A stretch of DNA of 64,000 bases from Pseudomonadota bacterium (GCA_020161665.1 JAIUPA010000035.1:34841-98840), one strand, 5' to 3'; positions 44,206 to 54,235 are shown, counted from the first letter of the stretch. The notes: generated by a model not told the origin, from the sequence alone. Program-made: numbers and translations.

Positions 44206-44652
44206 ATGGATACGACGATCAACCACGCACCGGAGGGGCTGGCGCAGGCGCTTTTTGACAGCCGTTCCGATGCCATTCTGGCGACGGACCGTGAAGGCCT
44301 CATCACCTTCTGGAATGCCGGAGCCGAGCGCATTTTCGGCTTCAGTCCGGCGCAGGCGCTCGGCCAGTCGCTCGACATCATCATTCCGGAAAACATGCGC
44401 GGGCGGCACTGGCAGGGCTGGAACCATACGCTTGAAACCGGCACCAGCCGTTATGGCGCGGGCGACCTTCTTTCCGTTCCGGCCCTGACAGCCGACGGGC
44501 GGCGCATCTCGGTGGAATTCACCATCGCCATGATCCATGACGAGACCCAAACGATCATCGGCATGGCCGCCATCCTGCGCGATGTGACGGCGCGTTTCGA
44601 GGAGTTGAAGGCGCTACGCCGCCAACTCGCCGAGGCAAAGGCAGGCGGCTGA
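44206..44652 (+). CDS. Stand-alone PAS-domain protein
   Basis: 148 residues made of one PAS domain (about residues 10-130): ALFDSRSDAILATDREGLIT, FWNAGAERIFGFSPAQALGQ, IIPENMRGRHWQGW, and a C-terminal PAC-like segment ending AAILRDVTARFEELKAL that runs into a short coiled coil. It lacks any kinase, cyclase or DNA-binding output, so it may act as a sensor that binds a partner. It lies 23 bp after cysQ. Its stop codon lies in a 19-bp direct repeat. Confidence 0.82.
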   Translation: MDTTINHAPEGLAQALFDSRSDAILATDREGLITFWNAGAERIFGFSPAQALGQSLDIIIPENMRGRHWQGWNHTLETGTSRYGAGDLLSVPALTADGRRISVEFTIAMIHDETQTIIGMAAILRDVTARFEELKALRRQLAEAKAGG

Positions 44653-44826
44653 GGTTTCAACCGCCGGACTGCTGACAAAGGTCGACAACCTCTCTTTTCG
44701 TCATGGTCGGGCTTGACCCGACCATCCATAACCCGTTGAATTCATGGATCCCTGGGTCAAGCCCGAGGATGACGGACGTGGGGAGGCAAGGTTTGCCATC
44801 CCCCTCACGGCTGAGGTTTCAACCGC
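44646..44826. repeat. Palindromic repeat element flanked by 19-bp direct repeats
   Basis: CGGCTGAGGTTTCAACCGC occurs at 44646-44664 and 44808-44826. Between the copies lie two 31-bp inverted half-elements (44699-44729 and 44744-44774), each containing GGGCTTGACCC; the left one forms the perfect stem ATGGTCGGG/CCCGACCAT. This core is familiar from dispersed intergenic repeats of many alphaproteobacteria. The left direct repeat contains the PAS gene stop codon. Confidence 0.7.
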
Positions 44827-44835
44827 GTTTTACCC

Positions 44836-46221
44836 TCAGCATTCCGGCAGATTGACGGCCAGCCCGCCAAGGCTCGTTTCCTTGAATTTGGCATGCATGT
44901 CCTCGCCGGTCTGGCGCATGGCCTCGATGCAATTGTCGAGCGGCATGAAATGCGAGCCATCGCCGCGCAGGGCGAGCGACGCGGCGGCCACGGCCTTGGT
45001 CGCGCCAATGCCGTTGCGCTCGATGCAGGGCACCTGAACCAGACCGCCGACCGGGTCGCAGGTCATGCCGAGATGATGCTCAAGGGCGATTTCAGCGGCA
45101 TTTTCCACCTGTTCCGGCGTGCCGCCGAGAACGGCGCACAAGCCCGCAGCGGCCATGGCGGAGGCGGAACCGACCTCCCCCTGGCAGCCCGCTTCCGCCC
45201 CGGAAATCGAGGCATTGTGCTTGATCAGCCCGCCAATGGCGGCAGCGGTCAGCAGGAAATCCGAAATCTTTGCGGCTTCTGCGCCTTTGCAGTGATCGAG
45301 ATAGTAGCGAAGGACCGCAGGGACGACGCCCGCCGCACCATTGGTGGGCGCGGTGACGACCTTGCCGCCCGCCGCGTTTTCCTCATTGACGGCCATGGCA
45401 TAAACACTCAGCCAGTCGGAGGCCGCGTGCGGCTGCGCGGAATTGGCCAGCCGCTCATTCAAGAGTTGATGATGGATGTGGCGCGCCCGGCGGCGCACCT
45501 TCAATCCGCCCGGCAGTTCACCGCCTTGCGCGAGCCCGCGTTCGATGCAGCCATTCATCACCGACCAGACTTGCAGGACCTGCGCCTCCACGACCTCCGG
45601 TGCATGCAGCATGGCCTCGTTCGCCCGCTTCATGGCGGCGATGGACTGTCCGCTGGCTTTCGCCATGGAAAGCATCTGAGCGGCATTTTCAAACGGATAA
45701 GGCCAGCGGGAACAATCCTGCGCTTCGCTCTCCAACGGATGTTCGCGCTCTGCGGCGGTCTGGATGAAACCGCCACCGATGGAATAATAAGTCTGCGAGA
45801 CGAGCACCTCGTCATCCGCACCATAGGCGTTAAACACCAGACCGTTGGCATGGCCGGGAAGCGGCGGCCCGTAGTCAAAGACAATATCCTGTGCCGGCTT
45901 GAAAGCCACGACCGGCAGGCCGAGCGGCGCAAGAATGCCCGTTTCGGCAAGAGCCGCCAGTTGCTCTTCGGCCAGATCCATGTCGAGTGCGGCGGGCACC
46001 CAGCCGAGAAGGCCAAGGGCCACGGCCCGGTCTGTCGCGTGACCTTTGCCGGTAAAGGCGAGCGACCCGTAAAGCCTCACGCCCAGACGTTGGATGCGCC
46101 CGGCCGCAGGCGATGCCCGCAAGAGGTCGAGGAAGGAGACGGCTGCCGTCATCGGCCCCATGGTATGGGACGATGACGGACCAATGCCGATCTTGAAGAT
46201 ATCGAATACACTCAGAAACAA
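44836..46221 (-). CDS. sdaA: L-serine dehydratase (iron-sulfur type, single chain)
   Basis: 461 residues. The N-terminal beta domain begins [20 protein letters not shown] with the [10 protein letters not shown] motif. The C-terminal alpha domain has the cysteines for the 4Fe-4S cluster in [28 protein letters not shown] and the [13 protein letters not shown] segment. It deaminates L-serine to pyruvate and ammonia. It lies 36 bp after glyA, so serine made from betaine-derived glycine goes to pyruvate. Confidence 0.95.
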   Translation of the reverse strand: MFLSVFDIFKIGIGPSSSHTMGPMTAAVSFLDLLRASPAAGRIQRLGVRLYGSLAFTGKGHATDRAVALGLLGWVPAALDMDLAEEQLAALAETGILAPLGLPVVAFKPAQDIVFDYGPPLPGHANGLVFNAYGADDEVLVSQTYYSIGGGFIQTAAEREHPLESEAQDCSRWPYPFENAAQMLSMAKASGQSIAAMKRANEAMLHAPEVVEAQVLQVWSVMNGCIERGLAQGGELPGGLKVRRRARHIHHQLLNERLANSAQPHAASDWLSVYAMAVNEENAAGGKVVTAPTNGAAGVVPAVLRYYLDHCKGAEAAKISDFLLTAAAIGGLIKHNASISGAEAGCQGEVGSASAMAAAGLCAVLGGTPEQVENAAEIALEHHLGMTCDPVGGLVQVPCIERNGIGATKAVAAASLALRGDGSHFMPLDNCIEAMRQTGEDMHAKFKETSLGGLAVNLPEC

Positions 46222-46257
46222 GCCATTCTCCTTCCCGGTCGGTGAGCCTGAAGCGCG

Positions 46258-47526
46258 TCAGTCGTAGATGGGGAAGCGGCGGCAGAGATCCTGCACTTCC
46301 GCCAGAACCGCAGCTTCGACAGCCGCATCGCCTTCCGGGCCCTTTTCGGCCAAGGCATCGATGACCCTAAGGACGAGTTCACCCACCTTGCGAAACTCCG
46401 CCGTGCCAAAGCCGCGCGTCGTGCCGGCAGAGGTGCCAAGGCGCACACCCGACGTGATCGCGGGCTTTTCCGGATCGAAGGGAATGGAATTCTTGTTGCA
46501 GGTCAGACCGGCGCGTTCGAGCGCATGTTCGGCGTCCCGGCCCTTAACGTTCTTCGGACGCAGGTCGACCAGAACGATATGGCAGTCCGTTCCGCCCGAG
46601 ACGATAGCGAGGCCACCTGCGACCAGCACGTCGCTGAGCGCATGGGCGTTGGCCAGCACATTTTCGGCGTAGGCCTTGAATTCCGGCTGGAGCGCCTCGC
46701 CAAAGGCCACGGCCTTGGCCGCGATGACATGCATCAGCGGACCGCCCTGATTGCCGGGGAACACGGCGGAGTTGATCTTCTTGGCCAGCGCCTCGTCATT
46801 GGTCAGGATCATGCCACCGCGGGGCCCGCGCAGCGTCTTGTGCGTCGTGGTGGTGACGATATGGGCATGCGGCACCGGATCGGGATAGACGCCTGCCGCC
46901 ACGAGACCGGCATAATGGGCCATATCGACCATGAGATAGGCGCCGATCTCATCGGCCACCTTGCGGAAGGCGGCAAAGTCGATCTTGCGCGGATAGGCGG
47001 AAGCACCAGCGACGATGAGCTTCGGGCGCGTGGCCAGCGCCTTTTCGCGCATGGCCTCGTAGTCGATCATCTGATCGCTTTCGCGCACTTCATAGCTCAC
47101 CACGTCGAACCACTTTCCGGACATGGTGACAGGAGAACCATGGGTGAGATGGCCGCCATGGGCGAGCGACAGGCCCATGATGCGGTCGCCGGGCTGCAAC
47201 AGCGCCAGAAAGACGGCCTGGTTGGCCTGCGCGCCGGAATGCGGCTGCACATTGGCATAAGAGACGCCGAACAGTTGCTTCGCCCGCTCGATGGCGATGG
47301 TTTCAACCTCATCGACAAACTCGCAACCGCCATAATAACGGCGGCCCGGATAGCCCTCGGCATATTTGTTGGTCAGAACAGAGCCTTGCGCGATCAGCAC
47401 GTCGCGCGAGACGATGTTTTCCGATGCAATCAGCTCGATCTGGTTCTTTTGACGGCCCAGTTCGCGGGCAATCGCCTCGGCAATTGGGCCGTCCGTCAAA
47501 ACGTCGTTGGAACGGGTCTCAGTCAT
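46258..47526 (-). CDS. glyA: Serine hydroxymethyltransferase of the betaine cluster
   Basis: 422 residues from the ATG at 47526 (AGGGAGG ribosome site). Open frame continues to 47724 but lacks homology there. Motifs: [30 protein letters not shown], and the PLP lysine in [15 protein letters not shown]. It joins glycine with 5,10-methylene-THF, both products of sarcosine oxidase, to give serine for SdaA. It lies after soxG with a 258-bp gap that holds two alternative hairpins. A second housekeeping glyA probably exists elsewhere. Confidence 0.94.
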   Translation of the reverse strand: MTETRSNDVLTDGPIAEAIARELGRQKNQIELIASENIVSRDVLIAQGSVLTNKYAEGYPGRRYYGGCEFVDEVETIAIERAKQLFGVSYANVQPHSGAQANQAVFLALLQPGDRIMGLSLAHGGHLTHGSPVTMSGKWFDVVSYEVRESDQMIDYEAMREKALATRPKLIVAGASAYPRKIDFAAFRKVADEIGAYLMVDMAHYAGLVAAGVYPDPVPHAHIVTTTTHKTLRGPRGGMILTNDEALAKKINSAVFPGNQGGPLMHVIAAKAVAFGEALQPEFKAYAENVLANAHALSDVLVAGGLAIVSGGTDCHIVLVDLRPKNVKGRDAEHALERAGLTCNKNSIPFDPEKPAITSGVRLGTSAGTTRGFGTAEFRKVGELVLRVIDALAEKGPEGDAAVEAAVLAEVQDLCRRFPIYD

Positions 47527-47672
47527 GGTGTCCTCCCTTTTGAATGGGTACGGGGTTTCTGGCTCATGCAGCTTCGTTTGCGAAACCAGCCGGTAACGCA
47601 GGGACGAGGGTATTGACGGGCGCAGCAAGGCGTCCGCGCCCTTGGGAAGCGCGTTGTCTCTGCCGGAGTACC

Positions 47673-47717
47673 GGGATGTTTGGGTCGTTCGAAACATCCC
47701 TTCAGGACGTTTCGAAC
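47673..47717 (-). promoter_or_regulatory. Two mutually exclusive hairpins in the glyA leader
   Basis: On the minus-strand RNA, GTTCGAAAC (47717-47709) pairs with GTTTCGAAC (47695-47687) as hairpin A. GGGATGTTT (47700-47692) pairs with AAACATCCC (47681-47673) as hairpin B. Both stems are perfect 9-mers and share 47692-47695, so only one can form. They lie ~150 bp before the glyA start. The layout is that of an attenuator or RNA switch; function is inferred. Confidence 0.45.
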
Positions 47718-47737
47718 TGATCATGCGCTGGTATTAC

Positions 47738-47781
47738 GCAATTCCGGGCGCAAAACCGATTACCACTTTTGCTGGAATTGC
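47738..47781. repeat. Palindromic repeat element between soxG and glyA
   Basis: Outer stem GCAATTCC/GGAATTGC and inner stem GCAAAA/TTTTGC enclose ACCGATTACCAC. The inner core differs at only two positions from that of module 1 at 6646-6690, so both belong to one dispersed double-stem family. It starts 4 bp after the soxG stop, on its 3' side. Confidence 0.65.
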
Positions 47782-47784
47782 TCC

Positions 47785-48339
47785 TCAGCGCGAAGCTTCG
47801 GTCAGAAACTCAAAAACATAGGGGGCGAAGGAGCGCCAGCATTCAACGCGCCAGCCATCCCCGCTTGCCGGACGGATCAGCACAATCTCGCTCTTGCCGA
47901 GAATGGTGCGGGTGGCCGAACCCGGCGCAAAGGCGGCGTCGGAAAGGTCAATCGGGCACCCGGCATTCAGAACGTCGACAACATTCTCGCCGCTCAGAAG
48001 CACAGCCGTATTGCGGTGGGACACGTCGACCAGCGCATGGAAGCGGTCGCCAAGGCTTGCCGCGATGGCGGCTTCCAGTGCCGCACCCTCGCCGTCTTCG
48101 ACAATCAGGAACCATTCGTTGGGGCCAAGCCGGACAGCAAGCTTGCCGTTCGAGCCACGCACCGAATTGATCGGGCCGGAGACATCGAAACCGCCGGCGG
48201 AGCCGACAGCCGATGCCGATGCCGGATCAAGGCGCAGGATGAAGCGCGTTGCCGGTGCGGCCACGGTCATCGTGATGGATGACCCTAGGGCAGAGCGACC
48301 GGCCAGAACCGGCCTGCGGATGATATTGCTCTCAACCAT
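47785..48339 (-). CDS. soxG: Sarcosine oxidase gamma subunit
   Basis: 184 residues from the ATG at 48339 (MVESNIIRRPVLAG). The block LRLDPASASAVGSAGGFDVS, then LGPNEWFLIVEDGEG and DVSHRNTAVLLSGENV, match SoxG, which resembles a GcvT-like fold and is the smallest folded partner of the alpha subunit. It overlaps the soxA stop by 8 bp. Heterotetrameric sarcosine oxidase needs it for full assembly. Confidence 0.92.
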   Translation of the reverse strand: MVESNIIRRPVLAGRSALGSSITMTVAAPATRFILRLDPASASAVGSAGGFDVSGPINSVRGSNGKLAVRLGPNEWFLIVEDGEGAALEAAIAASLGDRFHALVDVSHRNTAVLLSGENVVDVLNAGCPIDLSDAAFAPGSATRTILGKSEIVLIRPASGDGWRVECWRSFAPYVFEFLTEASR

Positions 48340-51313
48340 TGAGGCGCTCTCCCTTCGGATCGAAGAATACGGTGCCGGTGACAACGGCGGTGGTAAAGCC
48401 CTTCGGCGTGGTGATGTACAGCGTCTTGCCGGTCAGATTGCGGCCGTCGGCAACCATCGCCATGGCGATGGAACGACCCAGCGCCGCGCTCGGATAGCTG
48501 GATGTGACATGCCCCAGCATCTTCATCGGCACCGGCTGGTTCGGGTCGGCCACGATCTGCGCGCCCTCATCCAGCAGTTCCTGCGGATTTTCGGTCAAAA
48601 GACCGACCAGCTGCTTGCGGCCCGGTGCCACACAGTCCGGACGCGCCAGCGAGCGCTTGCCGACGAAATCGGGCTTGGCCTTGGCGATCATGCCGCCATA
48701 GCCGACATCATCGGGCGTCTGCGTGCCGTCGGTATCCTGACCGACAATGATAAAGCCCTTGTCGGCGCGCAGAACGTGCATGGTCTCGGTGCCATAAGGC
48801 ACGATACCATGCGGCTTTCCCGCCGCATAAACGGCTTCCCAGACGGCCCGGCCATAATCCGCCGGCACGTTGATTTCATAGCCGAGTTCACCCGTGAACG
48901 AGACGCGGAACATGCGCGTCGGCACGCCGCAAATGTGCCCGCTGCGCATGGCCATATGCGGGAAGGCTTCCGGCGAAAGATCGATGTCATCGACCAGCGG
49001 TGCGATGATGTCGCGCGCCTTCGGGCCTTGAACGGCAATCACCGCCCATTGTTCGGTGGTCGAGGTCAGGTGAACCTTAAGGTCCGGCCACTCGGTCTGG
49101 AGATAGTCTTCCATATGGGCGAGAACACGCGGCGCACCGCCCGTGGTGGTCGTCACATGGAAGCGGTCTTCAGCGATACGCGCCACGACGCCATCATCGA
49201 AGACGTAACCGTCTTCCTTCAGCATGAGGCCGTAACGGCAACGGCCGGGCTCCAGCTTGGTCCAGGCGTTGATATAGATGCGGTTCATGAATTCAGCCGC
49301 ATCGGGGCCAACCACCTCGATCTTGCCGAGCGTCGAGGCATCGAAAATGCCAGCGCTTTCACGCGTTTGCTTGCATTCGCGCAGCACGGCGGCATGCATA
49401 TCCTCACCCGGCTTCGGGAAGTAGCGGGCGCGGCGCCACTGGCCGACATCCTCGAACACAGCCCCTTGCGCGGCAGCCCAGTCATGGATCGGCGTATGGC
49501 GGGCCGGATCAAACAGGCCATGCCGGTTGAGGTTGATCAGCGCGCCGAAGGAGACCGGCGTGAAGGGCGGGCGGAAGGTGGTGGTGCCCACCGCCGGGAT
49601 CGGCTTTTGCAGAATGTCGGCGACAATGCCGAGCGCATTCATGTTCGAGGTCTTGCCCTGATCCGACGCCATGCCGGTCGTCGTATAGCGCTTGACGTGT
49701 TCGATGGAGTGGAAGCCCTCGCGCACGGCCAGCCCTACATCCTTGGCCGTCACATCGTTCTGGAAATCGATGAAGGCCTTGACCTTGGTCGGGTTTTCAT
49801 CGGTCGGCAGAACGCGCACGGCCTTGAAGCCGGTCATGACGGGCGAAGCGGAGAAGTTACGCGTCTCAGCCGATCCGCAAGCCGCAGCACCGGCGGCAAA
49901 GCCCTCATTCAAGGCACCGGCCAGATCGAAGGTGCCACGGCAGGCCCCGGCCGAACGCTCGGCCTGAACGGACGTGCCCGGCACGAAGAGATCACGCTCG
50001 GCCTCGAAGGACAGCTTGCCGCGCGACTGCGAGAAGAGATGGACGGACGGGGTCCAGCCACCGGACATGCCGACGCAATCACACACCAGACGAACGCGCG
50101 GACCGCTAACCTTGCCGCTGGCATCCACCGGAGCGACGATCAACGCCTTGACGCGCTTCGTACCCTCGGAACGGATAACCGTGTAACCGCTCATCACCTT
50201 GACGCCTGCGGAAACGGCCAATGCCTTTTCCGGTCCGGCTTGCGTCCGCAGGTCAACCAGCGTCACATCCACACCCGCCTTGCGGGCGTCAATCGCCGCC
50301 TGATAGGCCGAGGCGCTGGTGGTGGCGAAGACGATCTGGCGACCGGGAAGGACACCGTAGCGGTTGATGAACACGCGCACGCTTTCGGCCAGCATGATGC
50401 CGGGGCGGTCGTTATCGGCAAAGGCCAGCGGACGCTCGAGCGAACCGGCGGCAATCACCACTTCGGCGGCGCGGAACTGCCAGAGCCGCTCGCGGATCGT
50501 CTCGCCCGGACGGTCGAGATGGTCCGTCACGCGCTCGATGGCGACGAGGTGATTGTGGTTGTAATAGCCGAAGACCGTGGTGCGCGGCAGAAGCGTCACA
50601 TTCGGGTAGCCTGCGAGTTCGGCCAGCGTTTCCGACAGCCAGACGGAAGCGGGCTTGCCCTCGATTTCAGCCGTGGTTTCGTGCAGCAACGCGCCGCCCA
50701 TTTCCTGCTGTTCGTCAGCGAGCACCACGCGCTTGCCGGATTTCGCAGCGGCCAGAGCGGCAGCAAGACCGGCAGGACCGGCACCGGCAATCAGCACATC
50801 CACATGGGCATGGCGGTTGCCGTAACGGTCGGGATCAGGGGCGACCGGCGGCTTGCCAAGACCGGCAGCGGCGCGGATGATCGGCTCATAAACCTTGGTC
50901 CAGAAGGATTTCGGCCACATGAAGGTCTTGTAGTAGAAGCCCGACACGAAGACCGGCGAGAGCACATCATTCACGGCACCGATATCGAAATCGAGGCTCG
51001 GCCAGTGGTTCTGCGTCTCGATCGTCAGACCGTTCGTGACATCGACAACGCTGGCGCGGTTGTTCGGATCAACCCGGCCAGGACCGCGATCAACGGAAAA
51101 CAGCGCGTTCGGCTCATCAGAGCCGTGGCTCAAAAGACCACGCGGGCGGTGATACTTGAACGAGCGGCCGAACAGCACCTTGCCCGACGCCAGAAGCGCG
51201 GAGGCCAGCGTATCGCCCCTAAAGGCCGGAATGCTCTGGCCATTGAAAGTGAAGGTGAGCGGCTTCGAACGGTCGATGCGACCGCCGGACGGCAAGCGGA
51301 ACGGTGCGGACAT
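48332..51313 (-). CDS. soxA: Sarcosine oxidase alpha subunit
   Basis: 993 residues, the usual size. The N-terminus has the ferredoxin-like fold without cluster cysteines (FNGQSIPAFRGDTLASALLA). The NAD-binding GAGPAGLAAALAAAKSGKR lies near residue 175. The C-terminal half is a GcvT-like THF-binding domain (RVSFTGELGYEINVPADYGR, GTETMHVLRADKGF). The complex oxidises sarcosine to glycine, giving 5,10-methylene-THF and H2O2. Its start codon overlaps the soxD stop by one base. Confidence 0.95.
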   Translation of the reverse strand: MSAPFRLPSGGRIDRSKPLTFTFNGQSIPAFRGDTLASALLASGKVLFGRSFKYHRPRGLLSHGSDEPNALFSVDRGPGRVDPNNRASVVDVTNGLTIETQNHWPSLDFDIGAVNDVLSPVFVSGFYYKTFMWPKSFWTKVYEPIIRAAAGLGKPPVAPDPDRYGNRHAHVDVLIAGAGPAGLAAALAAAKSGKRVVLADEQQEMGGALLHETTAEIEGKPASVWLSETLAELAGYPNVTLLPRTTVFGYYNHNHLVAIERVTDHLDRPGETIRERLWQFRAAEVVIAAGSLERPLAFADNDRPGIMLAESVRVFINRYGVLPGRQIVFATTSASAYQAAIDARKAGVDVTLVDLRTQAGPEKALAVSAGVKVMSGYTVIRSEGTKRVKALIVAPVDASGKVSGPRVRLVCDCVGMSGGWTPSVHLFSQSRGKLSFEAERDLFVPGTSVQAERSAGACRGTFDLAGALNEGFAAGAAACGSAETRNFSASPVMTGFKAVRVLPTDENPTKVKAFIDFQNDVTAKDVGLAVREGFHSIEHVKRYTTTGMASDQGKTSNMNALGIVADILQKPIPAVGTTTFRPPFTPVSFGALINLNRHGLFDPARHTPIHDWAAAQGAVFEDVGQWRRARYFPKPGEDMHAAVLRECKQTRESAGIFDASTLGKIEVVGPDAAEFMNRIYINAWTKLEPGRCRYGLMLKEDGYVFDDGVVARIAEDRFHVTTTTGGAPRVLAHMEDYLQTEWPDLKVHLTSTTEQWAVIAVQGPKARDIIAPLVDDIDLSPEAFPHMAMRSGHICGVPTRMFRVSFTGELGYEINVPADYGRAVWEAVYAAGKPHGIVPYGTETMHVLRADKGFIIVGQDTDGTQTPDDVGYGGMIAKAKPDFVGKRSLARPDCVAPGRKQLVGLLTENPQELLDEGAQIVADPNQPVPMKMLGHVTSSYPSAALGRSIAMAMVADGRNLTGKTLYITTPKGFTTAVVTGTVFFDPKGERLNG

Positions 51314-51609
51314 TATTTCAACTCCCCGTTTTCATCGACCGCCGGGCGCGGCTTGCCCATTTCATAGGTGATGAGAAAAGCATCGCTGTGCGTGTTGCGC
51401 AGCGCATTGAACCAGCGCTGGCAGCCATGCGAATGCATCCAGCGTTCGGCCAGCACGCCCTTGATCGACGAGCGCGTGTAGAGAAAATCGGCCCAGGCCT
51501 CGTCATTGAGCGCAGAAGGGTCCTCGGGGCGGGCAATATGGGCCTCGCCTCCGCATTTGAATTCCGTTTCCGGTCTTTGGCCGCAATAGGGGCATTTGAT
51601 CAGCAGCAT
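51313..51609 (-). CDS. soxD: Sarcosine oxidase delta subunit
   Basis: 98 residues with the zinc site of the family: Cys6 and Cys9 (CPYCG), His59 and Cys63 (WMHSHGCQRWF). Core ALNDEAWADFLYTRSSIKGV matches SoxD. It lies between soxB and soxA in the usual BDAG order. Confidence 0.95.
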   Translation of the reverse strand: MLLIKCPYCGQRPETEFKCGGEAHIARPEDPSALNDEAWADFLYTRSSIKGVLAERWMHSHGCQRWFNALRNTHSDAFLITYEMGKPRPAVDENGELK

Positions 51610-51632
51610 GTCTTCAAACCTTCCCTCTGGCC

Positions 51633-52886
51633 TTAGTGGGCCACGGCCGCGGCGGCGGCTTCATCGATAAGCCGTCCGGTGCGGAACCTGTCGAGCGAGA
51701 ACGGACGCGAAATCGGGTGCGGTTCGCCCTTGGCAACGCAATGGGCGAAGAGATGTCCGGAACCGGGCGTGGCTTTGAAGCCGCCGGTGCCCCAGCCGCA
51801 ATTGATGTAGAGGCCCGGAATGGGCGTCACGCCCTGGATCGGCGAACGGTCGACCGTGTTGTCGGTGATCCCGCCCCACGAGCGCATCATCTTGACGCGG
51901 GTGAAGATCGGGAACAGCTCGCAAATGGCGTCCAGCGTATGGATCGGAATATGCAGGCCGCCCTGCTGCGAGTAGGACACATACTGGTCCGTGCCCGCGC
52001 CGATGACGAGTTCGCCCTTGTCCGACTGCGAAATATAGGCGTGCACGGCATTCGACATGACGACCGTCGGGAAGGCCGGCTTCAGCGGCTCGGACACCAG
52101 CGCCTGCAGCGGCTGGCTTTCGAGCGGCACCTTGACGCCGAAAAGGCTCATCAGCTGCGGCGTGTGACCGGCAACCGAAACGCCGACCTTCGTCGTCGCG
52201 ACCTTGCCGCGCGTCGTGTTGAGACCGCAGACAGCACCGAAGGCATCGCGCTCCAGACCGAGCACTTCGCAATTCTGGATGATGTCGACGCCAAGCGCCG
52301 AGGCCGCACGGGCAAAGCCCCAGTTGACCGCATCGTGGCGGGCCGTACCGGCGCGGCGCTGCAGGGCAGCCCCCACCACCGGGTAACGCTTGCCCGGCGA
52401 AAGATCGAGCTGCGGGCAGAACTGCTTGGCCTCTTCCGGCGTCAGCCACTCATTGTCGATGCCGTTCAGACGGTTGGCATAGACATGGCGCTTGAAGCTC
52501 TGGCGGTCATGTTCGTTGTGGGCGAGCATCAAGACGCCGCGCTGCGAGAACATGACGTTGTAGTTCAGCTCCTGCGACAGGCCTTCCCACAGCTTCAGCG
52601 AATGTTCGAAGATCGCCGCACTTTCATCGTAGAGATAGTTCGAGCGCACGATGGTGGTGTTGCGGCCCGAATTGCCGCCCCCGAGCCAGCCGCGCTCGAT
52701 CACCGCGATCTTGCGGATGCCGTGCTCCTTGGCCATGTAATAGGCCGTCGCCAGACCATGTCCGCCGCCGCCCACGATGACGGCATCATAGGAGGACTTC
52801 AGGTCCGCAGACCCCCATTGCCTGCCCCATCCGAGATGGGCGCCGAGCGACTCCTTGAGAAGCGCCGGGAGCGAAAACTTCTGCAC
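51633..52886 (-). CDS. soxB: Sarcosine oxidase beta subunit
   Basis: 417 residues from a GTG at 52886, placed 8 nt after GGAGG. An in-frame ATG at 52910 would give 425 residues but has no ribosome site, and family members are 416-417 long. FAD-binding DAVIVGGGGHGLATAYYM near residues 34-51, and His184 in GTARHDAVNWG at the position where the family attaches FMN covalently. It is the catalytic subunit that oxidises the N-methyl group. First gene of soxBDAG. Confidence 0.94.
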   Translation of the reverse strand: MQKFSLPALLKESLGAHLGWGRQWGSADLKSSYDAVIVGGGGHGLATAYYMAKEHGIRKIAVIERGWLGGGNSGRNTTIVRSNYLYDESAAIFEHSLKLWEGLSQELNYNVMFSQRGVLMLAHNEHDRQSFKRHVYANRLNGIDNEWLTPEEAKQFCPQLDLSPGKRYPVVGAALQRRAGTARHDAVNWGFARAASALGVDIIQNCEVLGLERDAFGAVCGLNTTRGKVATTKVGVSVAGHTPQLMSLFGVKVPLESQPLQALVSEPLKPAFPTVVMSNAVHAYISQSDKGELVIGAGTDQYVSYSQQGGLHIPIHTLDAICELFPIFTRVKMMRSWGGITDNTVDRSPIQGVTPIPGLYINCGWGTGGFKATPGSGHLFAHCVAKGEPHPISRPFSLDRFRTGRLIDEAAAAAVAH

Positions 52887-53140
52887 GATTGCATCCTCCA
52901 TTCGGATCATGGGAGCCGCCTATGCCGTTTTTCGGCAGGCAGGCCCGAACTTCACGCCCGGGATAACTGATTTGAACTGGCAGCACACGACATTTACTGG
53001 CGTCGCAAATATTCGTCTGATGGAAAGAGAATGCGCCGAAAGGCCTTAGCCTACTTGAAGAAATACGACGATAATCAGAATGATTGCGACAGCTCTTCAA
53101 ACCTGAAAAATGGCACCGCAAAAGCGCTGCCCAGCCCAGT

Positions 53141-54235
53141 TCACGCGTTCAATTCCGCCATTTCCGCCCAGTCCATCTGAGGGGCCGTCTGGGCTGGCCG
53201 GCTTTGGCTGGCAACCCGGATTTCATGCGGTGTATTGCCAAAATGCCGGCGGAACATGCGGCTCAGATGGGACGAGTCACAAAAGCCGCATTCGACCGCA
53301 ATCACCGTGATCGACTTGGTGCTGGTTTCCACGAGATGGCGCGCGAAGTTCAGCCGCACATTGAGAAACGCCGCCTGTGGCGACATGTTCAGCGCGGTTC
53401 GAAAATGCCGTTCGATCTGGCGCTTGCTGTTGCCCATCTTGCGGGCGATTTCAGCCATGGAGGGAGGAACGTCGATGCTTTGCTGCATGATGAGCAGCGC
53501 GCGCATGACAATCGGGTCCTGCGTGCGGAAATCGAGCGAGATGCCCGGCTGCGGCTTGTCGGCCTGAAGCGCGTCATCGATGATCATGATGCGCAAGCTC
53601 TTGTTGGCCTGCGCGCGACCGATATGCTTGTCGACCAGATAGGCCGCCAGATGCGCGGAACTTGCGCCGCCCGAACAGGTCAGGCGATTGCGGTCGACCA
53701 CGAAGATCTGGTCCGACACCGGGTTGAGGCCATCGAACTGGTCGAGAAAATCCGCATGGTGAAACCAGCTGACACAGCACTTGTAGCCATCCAGCAGGCC
53801 CGCCATGTGCAGATTGAAGGCACCCGTGCAAATACCGACCAGCGGCACACCGGCGGCGGCGGCTTTCTGCAGATAGCTGATGTAGGCGCTGCTGAAATTA
53901 TTGATCTCGTCCACCAGCCCGCCAACCACGACGATATAGTCATACTTCGTCGGATCGCCGAGCCGCTCGGTCGGCTGAACGGCCACGCCGCAACTCGAGG
54001 TCACAGCGCTCATCGTATCGGAGAGGATATTCCACCGGCACATGATGGGGCGGCTTCGATCCCCCTCATCAGCGGCCAGGCGCAGGACATCGACGAAGTT
54101 GGCGAAGGCACACAGCGTGAAGCGCTTGGCCAGGATGAAGCCCACCGTCAGCCGCGGCTCGTTCGTGCCCGGCTTGAAGCGCATCCGCGCCGCCGTGGCT
54201 GGCGCTTCCTTCGTCGTGTCTTTCGATTGCGCCAT
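53141..54235 (-). CDS. gbdR: AraC-family (GlxA subgroup) activator of betaine catabolism, GbdR-like
   Basis: 364 residues from the ATG at 54235 (GGAGGG ribosome site). The N-terminal DJ-1/PfpI-like domain runs from RLTVGFILAKRFTLCAFANF through VGICTGAFNLHMAGLL. The C-terminal AraC helix-turn-helix has MAEIARKMGNSKRQIERHFR and CGFCDSSHLSRMFRRHFGNT. Length and layout match GbdR, which activates genes for glycine betaine and dimethylglycine use. It lies between gbcB and soxB in the same direction, so it may regulate itself with them. The symbol is assigned by context. Confidence 0.85.
   Translation of the reverse strand: MAQSKDTTKEAPATAARMRFKPGTNEPRLTVGFILAKRFTLCAFANFVDVLRLAADEGDRSRPIMCRWNILSDTMSAVTSSCGVAVQPTERLGDPTKYDYIVVVGGLVDEINNFSSAYISYLQKAAAAGVPLVGICTGAFNLHMAGLLDGYKCCVSWFHHADFLDQFDGLNPVSDQIFVVDRNRLTCSGGASSAHLAAYLVDKHIGRAQANKSLRIMIIDDALQADKPQPGISLDFRTQDPIVMRALLIMQQSIDVPPSMAEIARKMGNSKRQIERHFRTALNMSPQAAFLNVRLNFARHLVETSTKSITVIAVECGFCDSSHLSRMFRRHFGNTPHEIRVASQSRPAQTAPQMDWAEMAELNA

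Noticed and set aside
47894..51367. A 1157-codon open frame on the plus strand opposite soxA/soxG
   Set aside because: It is antisense to a fully conserved sarcosine oxidase gene, is arginine/histidine-rich and matches no family. Such frames arise from high third-position GC on the coding strand.
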